From the NCBI GenBank assembly GCA_022509085.1, contig JAFLTW010000003.1, forward strand, positions 1 through 64,000: a stretch of DNA of 64,000 bases, read 5' to 3'. Below are positions 16,993-25,842 of the stretch, in pieces. The DNA comes from Muribaculaceae bacterium (GTDB lineage Bacteria > Bacteroidota > Bacteroidia > Bacteroidales > Muribaculaceae). Position 1 is the stretch's first letter. Every line of letters begins with the position of its first letter. The notes under the pieces are model-generated. The model had not been told where the DNA came from. It was given only the letters and a program-made list of their open reading frames with translations, and did not search any database. The translations under genes were made by a program, and so were the position numbers.

Positions 16993-18024
16993 ATGAAGCG
17001 AATCCTCACTTTTATTGCCATTCTGGGAATGCTGTTTCCCTTCTGCGCCCATGCGCAGAAGAAGCAGATGATGCTCGGGGTTGCCTTCTACAACCTCGAA
17101 AACCTCTTCGACACAATCAACAACAACGGCAAGTACGACCTTGAGTTCTCCCCGCAGGGAGCCCACAACTGGGACGGCCGCAAATATTGGTCGAAGATCA
17201 AAAACCTGAGTTATGCCATCTCGCAGCTCACCACGGAGTATACTCCCGAGGGACCCGCCGTCATCGGCTGCAGCGAGATTGAAAACATCACTGTGCTGCA
17301 GGATCTGGTCAACGCCGAGTCGATCCGCGACCGCAACTATCAGATTGTCCACCACGACAGCCCCGACCGCCGAGGCGTCGACGTGGGCCTGCTCTACAAC
17401 CCCAAGTTTTTCAAGCTCATCCACGTCACCAACCACAGGCTCGTAATCCCCGACATGCCCAACTTCCTGACGCGCGACCAGATGTGTGTCGTAGGGCTGC
17501 TGGGAGGCTGCCGCACGGCCATCATCGTAAACCACTGGCCCTCACGCCGCGGAGGCGAGGCCCAGAGCAGCCCCCTGCGCGAGGCCGCTGCATCTCTCAC
17601 ACGCCAGATCTGCGACTCCCTCTACCGGGTAGACCCCAATATGGGCGTAATCGTGATGGGCGACCTTAACGACGACCCCTCCAATAAGAGCGTGGCCGTG
17701 ACACTCGGAGCCGTCAAAAACGAGAAAGACTGCCACGAAGGTGGCTACTACAACCCCTTCTGGAAGATGCTCGACAAGGGCATCGGCTCCTACATCTACC
17801 GCGGAGGATGGGACCTCTTCGACCAGATTATCGTAAACTACAACCTCGTGAAGGGCAACAACGGCCTCAAATACAAGAGCTGCAAGGTGTGGAACAACCA
17901 GTTCCTGCTGCAGCAGGACGGCCAGTATAAGGGCTATCCCCTGCGCACATTCTCGGCCGGGAAATGGAGCAACGGATACTCCGACCACCTCCCCACCGAG
18001 ATATTCCTCGTAAGAGACCTTTAG
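16993..18024 (+). CDS. Secreted endonuclease/exonuclease/phosphatase-family protein
   Basis: The 343-residue protein has a signal peptide (MKRILTFIAILGMLFPFCAHA) and an EEP fold: FYNLENLFD near the start, the metal-binding Glu in IGCSEIEN, VNHWPSRRGGE, the catalytic GDLNDDPSN, and a C-terminal YSDHLPTEIF. Such proteins hydrolyse phosphodiesters in DNA, RNA or lipids. With deoC before it and endonuclease I at the end of the operon, a DNase role is the likeliest, but sequence alone does not fix the substrate. Confidence 0.85.
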   Translation: MKRILTFIAILGMLFPFCAHAQKKQMMLGVAFYNLENLFDTINNNGKYDLEFSPQGAHNWDGRKYWSKIKNLSYAISQLTTEYTPEGPAVIGCSEIENITVLQDLVNAESIRDRNYQIVHHDSPDRRGVDVGLLYNPKFFKLIHVTNHRLVIPDMPNFLTRDQMCVVGLLGGCRTAIIVNHWPSRRGGEAQSSPLREAAASLTRQICDSLYRVDPNMGVIVMGDLNDDPSNKSVAVTLGAVKNEKDCHEGGYYNPFWKMLDKGIGSYIYRGGWDLFDQIIVNYNLVKGNNGLKYKSCKVWNNQFLLQQDGQYKGYPLRTFSAGKWSNGYSDHLPTEIFLVRDL

Positions 18025-18074
18025 CCCCCTCCTCCCCCAATCCTACAAAGAAATTAATTAAAACAACATAACAG

Positions 18075-20873
18075 ATGCGATTCAAACTATCATTACTTAT
18101 GATGTTGGCTGCCGTGATGCCGGCGCTGGCCCAGACCGGGCTCCGCGGCACACTGGTCGACGGCCAGAACGGCCGACCGATTGCCAACGCCAACATTCTT
18201 CTGACCGACCAGGAGATCTTCGTGATGTCGGGAAGCGACGGTTCGTTTCAGATCACCAATGCCCAGGTGGGCACCGACGTGCTCCACGTCATCGCCTTCG
18301 GCTTTGACGACCTCTACCTCGACGTTGACATCATCGAAGGCCTCGTGCGCGACCTCGGCGACATCCCCATGGCCGTCTCAGGCTACGACACTTCGCTTCT
18401 CGACAGCGAGAACTTCATCTTCGACGAAGAGCAGATCAACGCCGACGACGGCGTAAACCAGAGCGTCGGAACCATCCAGGGAGCCACCGACGACATCTTC
18501 TACCAGGCAGCCTCCTACCGCTTCTCAATCAAGCGCTACCGCTTCCGCGGCCTCAACAACTCCTGGCAGCAAGGCTACATCAACGGCTTCAGCTGGAACG
18601 ACCCCATGCGCGGAATGTTCAACTATTCCGGCCTCGGCGGCATGACCTCCAGCGCTTTCCGCAACAAGACCACCGACATTGGCCTCGAATCGGCCAACTA
18701 CGGCTACGGCTCCCTCGCGGGCTCCAACCTCTACACCACCTATGCCTCCGAGTATGCCCCCGGCTTCCGCGGCAACCTCACCTATACCAACGGCAACACC
18801 ATGCTCCGCGCCATGCTGCAATACAACACCGGCATCACGCGCAACGGCTGGGCTTTCTCCGCTTCCGTTATAGGCCGCTACTCCCCCGAAGGCGTGCAGC
18901 CCCAGAAGGGTGTATGGTACAACTCGTTCGGCTATGCCCTCTCTCTCGAAAAGATATTTAACGACCATCACCGCCTCAACCTCACCACGTGGGGCGCGCC
19001 CACCGAAAGGGCCAACTCCAACGCCACCACTCTCGAGGCTTATGAGCTCACGGGCTCCAACCTCTACAACCCCGACTGGGGATACCTCAACGGCAAGAAG
19101 ATCTCCGACCGCGTCGTGAAGAGCTTCGACCCCAGCGTTACCCTCAACTGGATCTGGACCCCGCAGATGGGCACCACGCTCAATACCGGCTTCGGCTTCC
19201 GCCACAACGCCTACCAGCGCTCCACACTCGACTGGTATGGCGCTGCCGACCCCCGTCCCACCTACTACAAGAACATGCCCTCCTACTACAGGCCCGACGA
19301 GGTGCTCAAGGATCGCCTCCCCGAAGTATACCAGGCAGAGATGGACGTCTACAACTATTACGTTGACCAGTGGCGGAACAACGAGACATTCCGCCAGCTC
19401 GACTGGGACGGCATGTATCAGACCAACCTCCTCAACTATAAGTGGAACGACTACGACGCCACCGCCGACGGCAACGGCCGCTCAAGCTACGTGCTCGGCG
19501 CCGACCACTCCAACATCACCTCCTATATGGTGAACTCCTACCTCAACCACCGCATCAACGACGCGATGACCCTGCAGGGAGGCGTAAGCTTCAACTACTC
19601 CGACTCCCACTATTACCGTACGATGCTCGACCTCCTCGGTGGCGCCTACTGGCTCGACGTGGACAACTTCTCCTCACGCGACTTCGCCGGCGACCAGGAC
19701 AAGCTGCAGAACAACCTCCTCGACCCCAACCGCAAGATTGCCCCGGGCGACATCTACGGCTACAACTACAACATCCACTCATATCAGCCCAAGCTCTGGC
19801 TCCAGAACGAAATCGTAACCAACCACTGGAACGTAAATTACGGCATCGAGGCAAGCTACCTCAACTTCGTGCGTATCGGCCAGATGATGAACGGCCGCTA
19901 CCCCACGGAATCTTACGGAAAGGGCAAGACCCACGGCTTCTTCACCGCCTCCGGCAAGGTGGGCGTCACCTATAAGCTCAACGGCCGTAACTACTTCACC
20001 GGCCACGTCGGCTCCGGAACACGCGCCCCGCTCATCAACGACGCTTACGTCAACGCACGCATCAAAGACGAGGCCGTCACCAACCTCAGGCCCGAACGAT
20101 ACTTCAGCGCCGACCTGAGCTACACCTGGAACTATCCCCGCTTCCGCGGTTCGGTAACAGGCTTCTGGACAGAGCTCTGGAACGGAATGCAGAGCCGCTT
20201 CTTCTACGACTATGACCTCGCTTCGATGATGGCATACTCCATGAGCGGCATCCATACAAGCTACAAGGGTGTGGAAATCGGCCTCGAATACAAGATTTAC
20301 ACCGGTCTTTCCGTCTCCGGTTCCGTACTCGTCTCCGACTATCTCTACCGCAACAACCCGACCGGTACCCGCTCGGCCAACAACGGTGCAATGGAAGACG
20401 TGACGCGCACCACCTACCTCAAGAACTACCACGTGGGCGGAACCCCCCAGCAGATCTATTCGCTGGCTCTCAACTACAACATCTCCAACTGGTTCTTCGA
20501 GCTCAACGGCACATACTTCTGCGACGGCTACGTTGACCTCGCCCCCACACGCCATGAAGAGATGCCCGGCCTCTGGCGCCTCTGCACAAGCCTTGAGGAA
20601 TATCAGGCAAAACAGAAGGAAATAGCCTACCAGGACAAGCTGAAAAACGCTTTCGTGATGAACCTTTCCATCGGCAAGGTGCTCTACACCAAGTTCGGCT
20701 CCGTCAACTTCAACCTCGCTCTCAACAACCTGCTCAACAACACCAAGATCCAGACGGGCGGTTTTCAGGAGTCGAAGTTCGACTATACCGACTATACCAC
20801 CACAAAGTTCCCCAACCGCTACTGGTACGCGCAGGGAATCTATGTATCGTTCAACGTAGGTATCCGTTTCTAA
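18075..20873 (+). CDS. TonB-dependent outer-membrane receptor
   Basis: The 932-residue protein has a signal peptide (MRFKLSLLMMLAAVMPALA), a carboxypeptidase-like regulatory domain (GLRGTLVDGQNGRPIANANI), a plug (YRFRGLNNSWQQGYINGF) and a long beta barrel ending FNVGIRF with a terminal aromatic. It would import an oligomeric substrate across the outer membrane. No SusD gene follows; lipoproteins with DUF6359/DUF5689 take its place. It is the second secreted product of the deoC-linked operon and may take up DNA fragments, nucleotides or nucleosides; this is inferred from neighbours. Confidence 0.88.
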   Translation: MRFKLSLLMMLAAVMPALAQTGLRGTLVDGQNGRPIANANILLTDQEIFVMSGSDGSFQITNAQVGTDVLHVIAFGFDDLYLDVDIIEGLVRDLGDIPMAVSGYDTSLLDSENFIFDEEQINADDGVNQSVGTIQGATDDIFYQAASYRFSIKRYRFRGLNNSWQQGYINGFSWNDPMRGMFNYSGLGGMTSSAFRNKTTDIGLESANYGYGSLAGSNLYTTYASEYAPGFRGNLTYTNGNTMLRAMLQYNTGITRNGWAFSASVIGRYSPEGVQPQKGVWYNSFGYALSLEKIFNDHHRLNLTTWGAPTERANSNATTLEAYELTGSNLYNPDWGYLNGKKISDRVVKSFDPSVTLNWIWTPQMGTTLNTGFGFRHNAYQRSTLDWYGAADPRPTYYKNMPSYYRPDEVLKDRLPEVYQAEMDVYNYYVDQWRNNETFRQLDWDGMYQTNLLNYKWNDYDATADGNGRSSYVLGADHSNITSYMVNSYLNHRINDAMTLQGGVSFNYSDSHYYRTMLDLLGGAYWLDVDNFSSRDFAGDQDKLQNNLLDPNRKIAPGDIYGYNYNIHSYQPKLWLQNEIVTNHWNVNYGIEASYLNFVRIGQMMNGRYPTESYGKGKTHGFFTASGKVGVTYKLNGRNYFTGHVGSGTRAPLINDAYVNARIKDEAVTNLRPERYFSADLSYTWNYPRFRGSVTGFWTELWNGMQSRFFYDYDLASMMAYSMSGIHTSYKGVEIGLEYKIYTGLSVSGSVLVSDYLYRNNPTGTRSANNGAMEDVTRTTYLKNYHVGGTPQQIYSLALNYNISNWFFELNGTYFCDGYVDLAPTRHEEMPGLWRLCTSLEEYQAKQKEIAYQDKLKNAFVMNLSIGKVLYTKFGSVNFNLALNNLLNNTKIQTGGFQESKFDYTDYTTTKFPNRYWYAQGIYVSFNVGIRF

Positions 20874-20893
20874 CCTAACACCAAAAGACAACA

Positions 20894-21916
20894 ATGAAAA
20901 GACTCAATATCATACTTTCGGGAATGCTTCTGCTCGGTGCCGGCCTTACGAGCTGCGACAACGAACAGGAGATACCTCCCGTAACCTTCCCCGAGGGAGG
21001 GTCGATCGAAACCTTAGGCACCGGAACCTGGGACGATCCCTATTCCGTATGGCAGGTGCTCGCCGGCGTGGAGCAGATGGACCGCGACTACAGCTACGGA
21101 TGGGTCCACGGCTATGTGGTGGGCTACACCAACACAGACATCGCCAACAAGCTCAACGAGCAGACTGCCACCTTCGCCATCGGCGGCGTGCAGAGCAACA
21201 TTCTTCTGGCCGACAGCCCCGATGAAACCGACTGGGAGAATTGCATCCCCGTTCAGCTCACATGGGGTATGGCCGCCCGCGAAGCCGTGGCGCTCAACCG
21301 CAACAACGGCGCCTCGTTCCATAAGGAGGTGTGCCTCTACGGCCTCACCGGCGCCAAGTATCAGACCGTCTACGGTCTGCGCGACTGCTGCTACTTTAAG
21401 TGGGGCGAGAAAGGCTATCCCATCAGCAACGGCTCCGACTCCGATGGCTCTCTCTCATTCCTCACCTCCGGCCTGGGCGAATTCACTGTTGAAAACATCC
21501 TGAAGCCCGACGCCATCAACGCAATCTGGGAATGGGGCGGCAACAACTACGGCGCCAAGGCCACAGGCTACAACGCCAACGACAAGAAAAACTACGACAC
21601 CGAGGCCTACCTCGTCTCCCCCGAAATCGAGATTACCGAGGCCCGACACACCGTCACCTTCTCGCAGGCCATCAACTATCTGCGCGGACATAAGATCAGC
21701 GAATACTGCTCCGTTGAGATTCGCGAAGGCAAGGACGGCGCATGGAAACAGGCCGACGTAAGCGAGTGGCCCGAAGGCAACAACTGGACATTCGTAGACG
21801 GCTGCCAGATCAATGTCGACGAATACATCGGCAAGACCATCCAGATCGGCTTCCACTTCAAGTCGAACACCTCCAACTCCTGCACCTGGGAAGTGAAAAA
21901 TCTCCTAATCCAGTAA
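20894..21916 (+). CDS. Surface lipoprotein with DUF6359 and a choice-of-anchor domain
   Basis: The 340-residue protein begins with a lipoprotein signal (MKRLNIILSGMLLLGAGLTSC). Residues ~35-160 (TWDDPYSVWQVLAG, WVHGYVVGYTN, NILLADSP) are of the DUF6359 type, an OB-like fold also seen next to nucleases. The C-terminal ~140 residues resemble a choice-of-anchor J or beta-sandwich domain (EAYLVSPEIEITEARHTVTF). It probably sits on the cell surface beside the TonB receptor, 20 bases downstream of it. Confidence 0.7.
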   Translation: MKRLNIILSGMLLLGAGLTSCDNEQEIPPVTFPEGGSIETLGTGTWDDPYSVWQVLAGVEQMDRDYSYGWVHGYVVGYTNTDIANKLNEQTATFAIGGVQSNILLADSPDETDWENCIPVQLTWGMAAREAVALNRNNGASFHKEVCLYGLTGAKYQTVYGLRDCCYFKWGEKGYPISNGSDSDGSLSFLTSGLGEFTVENILKPDAINAIWEWGGNNYGAKATGYNANDKKNYDTEAYLVSPEIEITEARHTVTFSQAINYLRGHKISEYCSVEIREGKDGAWKQADVSEWPEGNNWTFVDGCQINVDEYIGKTIQIGFHFKSNTSNSCTWEVKNLLIQ

Positions 21917-21938
21917 TCACCGAAAACAGACAGCATAT

Positions 21939-23228
21939 ATGAAAAGTATAAAATATTCATTGGTGGCAATCGCGCTCACGGCCGTGGGTCTGACGGGCTG
22001 TCAGAACAGCTATGACGCCCCGGAACTCCAGACTCCGGAGGCCGAGATGAAGCCCACTGTCACCATCGCGGAAGTGAAGCAGATCATCTACGATGCCATC
22101 TCCGACCCCGAAGAAGACGTCATAATCCCCGTAGGGACGATGGACGACGGCAAGCATTACATTATCCACGGCCGCGTCATCTCCAGCGACGCCTCCGGCA
22201 ACATCTACCGCAACCTCATCATCCAGGACGAGACTGCCGCCATGTGCCTCTCCATCAACGAAGGCAGCATGTGGACATCCTACCGTGTGGGCCAGGACGT
22301 GGTGATGGACCTCACCGGCTCCTACATCGGCACCAACGGATGCTACTACCAGGTAGGCTGGCTCAGCGACTACAACGGCGAGGAGTCCATGGGCTTCATG
22401 AGCTGGTTCCAGTTCAAGAACTCAAGCGAGCTCAACGGCATGCCCAACCAGGACTTTGAATACGTGTCGATGAATGGCCCGTGGCCTGCCGACAAACCCT
22501 ACTGCATCGTCACCACCATCAAAGACATCGTAAACCTCAGCAGCTACTCCGTGGCCGGCTACAAGGCCATGAGCCAGCTCGTTGAGATCCAGAACGTACG
22601 CTTCGAGGAGGGCGGCAAGGAAATCTACGCTGCATATCAGGAGAGCAACGAATACCGTTGGATTGTCGACCAGCAGGGCAACCGCATGCCGATCAACAAC
22701 TCAGGCTACTCCACCTTCCGCGCCGACACCCTCCCCACCGGCTGGGGCAACATCCGCGCCATCCTGAGCTACTACCAGTTCAGCACCCTCAACAACAAGT
22801 GGCAGCTTATCCTGCGCGACAAGGACGACGTGCTCTTCAACCTCAAGGGCTCGCAGACCAACCCCTACACCGTGGCTGAGGCTATCGCCCAGGACAACAA
22901 CGGCCGTGTAGGCTGGACCAAGGGCTACATCGTGGGCTCCGCAAAGGCCGGCGTCACTACGGTTAAGAGCAACGACGACGTGGTGTTCGGCAAGGGCGAG
23001 ACCATCGGCAACGTGCTCATCGCCGCCGACAAGAACGAGAAAGACTGGACCAAGTGTGTGGTTGTTGAGCTCCCCTCGGGCTCCGGCCTGCGCCAGGAGG
23101 TCAACCTCGTGGAAAATCCCGGCGTAATCGGCTACGTGCTCACCGTCAACGGCTCATTTACCGAATATCTCGGCATGCACGGCATCACCGGCAACAACGG
23201 CAGCGACTTCACCCTCAGACCCAACTAA
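21939..23228 (+). CDS. Surface lipoprotein with DUF5689 and DUF6359 domains
   Basis: The 429-residue protein has a lipoprotein signal ending LTGC. The N-terminal half is DUF5689-like (VTIAEVKQIIYDAI, YIIHGRVISSDASGNIYRNL, IIQDETAAMCLSI), an OB-type fold. The C-terminal part repeats the DUF6359 pattern (NPYTVAEAIAQ, GWTKGYIVGSA, NVLIAADKNEKDW). OB folds commonly bind nucleic acids or sugars, which fits the nuclease context, though binding is not shown here. It sits 22 bases after its paralogous neighbour. Confidence 0.75.
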   Translation: MKSIKYSLVAIALTAVGLTGCQNSYDAPELQTPEAEMKPTVTIAEVKQIIYDAISDPEEDVIIPVGTMDDGKHYIIHGRVISSDASGNIYRNLIIQDETAAMCLSINEGSMWTSYRVGQDVVMDLTGSYIGTNGCYYQVGWLSDYNGEESMGFMSWFQFKNSSELNGMPNQDFEYVSMNGPWPADKPYCIVTTIKDIVNLSSYSVAGYKAMSQLVEIQNVRFEEGGKEIYAAYQESNEYRWIVDQQGNRMPINNSGYSTFRADTLPTGWGNIRAILSYYQFSTLNNKWQLILRDKDDVLFNLKGSQTNPYTVAEAIAQDNNGRVGWTKGYIVGSAKAGVTTVKSNDDVVFGKGETIGNVLIAADKNEKDWTKCVVVELPSGSGLRQEVNLVENPGVIGYVLTVNGSFTEYLGMHGITGNNGSDFTLRPN

Positions 23229-23230
23229 GA

Positions 23231-24934
23231 ATGAGGCGTGCAATTTTAGTCATCACTTTGGGAGCCTTCGCCATGGCGGGGGCTCTCAATGCCCAGTATC
23301 GCGAGGGATACTACGACGCCATGAACGGCAAGAAGAAGGAAGCCCTCAAGGCTGCAGCCAAGGAGTGCGTGCAGGAGCATGTGCGCCTTGAATACAACGA
23401 CCTACCCTACAACTGGCGATACACCGACACATACCCCGAGCTCTACGACGGCAACATCAGATGGTGGGAGATGTATTCCAACAACGTCTACCTCATCTAC
23501 GACTACCAGTCCCCCGTAAAGAGCTTCTCGGCCAACAAGATGCAGCGGGAGCACAGCATCCCGAAGTCGTGGTGGAAGTATAACGGCGACGTGGAATACA
23601 CCCCCGCTTACACCGACCTCTGGAACCTCCTCCCCTCCGACGGAGCCTGCAATCAGGCCAAGAACAACTATCCCTTTGCGGAAGTGGACCGCATCTCTTA
23701 CGACAACGGGTCGGCCAAGGTTGGCTCTCCCCGCGCCGGCCAGGGAGGCGGCGCCTCGCAGGTGTTCGAGCCCGCCGATGAATACAAGGGCGACTTCGCC
23801 CGCGACATCTTCTACATGGCCGTGGTCTACGACGACCTCCCCTGGACCTACACCTATATGTTCCAGAAGAACACCTGGCCTACCCTAAAGCCCTGGGCCT
23901 ACGAATTGCTGCTCGAGTGGCACCGCAACGACCCCGTGAGCCAGAAGGAGATCGACCGCAACAACGCCGTGGAGAGCCAGCAGGGCAACCGCAATCCCTT
24001 CATCGACTTCCCCAACCTCGCTGAATACATCTGGGGCGGACAGACCTCCGACGTGTTCTACATCTCCGAGCAGGGCAACACGCAGGTGCCCATGCCCGAC
24101 AATACCGAGATCACTCAGCCCGTCAACAACGAGGCCCTCGACTTCGGCCAGTGTGCCCAAGGGGGTGCCAAAACCGTCTATCTCGAGATACACGGCAAGA
24201 TCACCGAGACCCTCTCCGTGAGCCTCAGTGGCGACGACAAAGACATGTTCCGCCTCGGAGCCACCTCCATCTCCCCCTATCAGCTTAACTTCACCGGCAC
24301 ATTCCTGCTCCCGGTGGTGTTCTCTCCCACATCTACCGGCGAGAAGAAAGCCAACCTGCTGCTCTTCGACGGCGGACTGGGTGGCGGCAGCCTCACCGTG
24401 CGCCTCATTGGTCAGGGCGAGGAAGTGCCCCACCTGACGCGTCTCACGGCTTATGCCCCCACCGACATCACCGAGGACGGATATACGGCCAACTGGAGTG
24501 CCGCACCCGAGGTGGTAGATTTCTATGTGGTCAACCGCACCATCAGCGGCGCCGACGGCATAGAGAACGAGACCCTCGAGAGCGACACCAACTCCCTGCG
24601 CATCATCCGCAACGAGGACGCCGTGGAGACCTATACCGTGCAGTCGAGCCGCCTGGGCTATCTCTCCGAGGCCTCAAACTCCGTATACGTCGACACGTAT
24701 GCCGGAATCTTCACCGCCGACACCCCGGCTCCCTTCGAGGCCGTGGCCGAACCGGGCGGTTTCAGCATCAGGGGTGCCGTCGACTCTCTCGACGTCAATG
24801 TCTACGACCTCTCCGGACGCCTCGTCTTCTCTGCCCAAGGTCTCGTGCCGGGCCAGCATGTCGAGCTCCCCTCCGGAGTCTTCATCATCAACTCCTCATA
24901 TCTTAACCTCCCGTTCAAGATCCTGATTCCGTAA
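23231..24934 (+). CDS. Secreted endonuclease I-family nuclease with C-terminal sorting tail
   Basis: The 567-residue protein has a signal peptide and then an endonuclease I (EndA/NucM) domain with the family core MQREHSIPKSWW and DLWNLLPSDGACNQAKNNYP; the His in REHSIP and the Asn residues are metal and catalytic ligands. Residues ~275-480 are beta-sandwich domains. The last ~75 residues (LDVNVYDLSGRLVFSAQGL ... PFKILIP) resemble a T9SS type-A sorting domain, predicting surface attachment or release. It closes the operon and would cleave extracellular DNA non-specifically. Confidence 0.88.
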   Translation: MRRAILVITLGAFAMAGALNAQYREGYYDAMNGKKKEALKAAAKECVQEHVRLEYNDLPYNWRYTDTYPELYDGNIRWWEMYSNNVYLIYDYQSPVKSFSANKMQREHSIPKSWWKYNGDVEYTPAYTDLWNLLPSDGACNQAKNNYPFAEVDRISYDNGSAKVGSPRAGQGGGASQVFEPADEYKGDFARDIFYMAVVYDDLPWTYTYMFQKNTWPTLKPWAYELLLEWHRNDPVSQKEIDRNNAVESQQGNRNPFIDFPNLAEYIWGGQTSDVFYISEQGNTQVPMPDNTEITQPVNNEALDFGQCAQGGAKTVYLEIHGKITETLSVSLSGDDKDMFRLGATSISPYQLNFTGTFLLPVVFSPTSTGEKKANLLLFDGGLGGGSLTVRLIGQGEEVPHLTRLTAYAPTDITEDGYTANWSAAPEVVDFYVVNRTISGADGIENETLESDTNSLRIIRNEDAVETYTVQSSRLGYLSEASNSVYVDTYAGIFTADTPAPFEAVAEPGGFSIRGAVDSLDVNVYDLSGRLVFSAQGLVPGQHVELPSGVFIINSSYLNLPFKILIP

Positions 24935-24963
24935 CCTCGGGCTACTGAAACATTCATAAAGAA

Positions 24964-24992
24964 AGAGGACTCCACGCAGGGTCCTCTTTTTT
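24964..24992 (+). terminator. Terminator of the deoC-endonuclease I operon
   Basis: AGAGGAC (24964-24970) pairs with GTCCTCT (24981-24987) and is followed by five T residues. It lies between convergent genes and its other strand offers only a weak T run. Confidence 0.8.
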
Positions 24993-25841
24993 CTATTCGA
25001 CTCTGATGTATTCGCTCGCCACTCCCTGCGGGCTCCATATGCCGTAGCCGCCGCTTACGTTGCCGCCAAGGCCGCCGCCCGGCTCCGTGAGAAACTGCGA
25101 GCCGCCAAACATTGTGGCGTTGTCGTATGAGTTCCAGAACTCATACACCTCCTCCGTTATGCGGCAGAGCTTCACCTGCACCCTCTGCCCCACCTTGAGC
25201 TGGGGGATGAAGTCGAGCGAGTCAAGCTGGTTTTTGGGGTTGAAGAGGGGGATTGTCATCTTCGCTCCCGCCACCTCGGCCCTGGCCGTGCCGAGCATCG
25301 TCGGGTAGGGACGCGAGCCGGGGGCGTCGTCGCGCATCTGCAGGTAGTAGTAGGCCGGAACGTCGGCCGGGGCCGTGAAGTGAAGGTTGCCGGCCCGCAA
25401 CGTGTCGTTGCCCTCTATGCGCTCTATGGTGATGGAGTCGATGGGCGTCGGCACGGGCATCAGGCAGCTCGCCTCGGCGTAGAGGTCCTCATATTTCACC
25501 GTTACGGTGTAGGTCTTGCCGGGGACGCCCGTCATGCCGGTGGTATAGTAGCGGAAGGGCGGGAAGTAGCGGCGGTCGTAGGCGCCGGTCATCACGATGG
25601 TGGTGTCGCCGTCAGAGATTGTCACCAGCCCCCAGCGTATCATCTTGTCGGCGATGCTCTGGTCTTGCTGCGAGGGCTCGAGCGAGGCGGTAAACTGCAC
25701 CACGGGATAGCCGTCGGAGTCGAACCATCCGTCTATCACGGCCATCGTGGGCGGCGCCTCGGGCTCCGACAGGCATGAGGTGGCCAGAGGCAGCAGGGAG
25801 AGCGCCAGCGCGCAGATACCGGAGTGTCGTTTAAGTCTCAT
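24993..25841 (-). CDS. DUF4249 lipoprotein partner of a TonB receptor
   Basis: The 282-residue protein carries a signal ending LATSC and the DUF4249 pattern: VIDGWFDSDGYPVVQFTASL, an Ig-like N-terminal region, and the C-terminal beta domain with EFWNSYDNATMFGGSQF. DUF4249 proteins are nearly always encoded with a TonB-dependent receptor and are thought to work at the cell surface in uptake. Here the receptor gene is upstream, with one base between. Substrate unknown. Confidence 0.85.
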   Translation of the reverse strand: MRLKRHSGICALALSLLPLATSCLSEPEAPPTMAVIDGWFDSDGYPVVQFTASLEPSQQDQSIADKMIRWGLVTISDGDTTIVMTGAYDRRYFPPFRYYTTGMTGVPGKTYTVTVKYEDLYAEASCLMPVPTPIDSITIERIEGNDTLRAGNLHFTAPADVPAYYYLQMRDDAPGSRPYPTMLGTARAEVAGAKMTIPLFNPKNQLDSLDFIPQLKVGQRVQVKLCRITEEVYEFWNSYDNATMFGGSQFLTEPGGGLGGNVSGGYGIWSPQGVASEYIRVE

Positions 25842-25842
25842 C

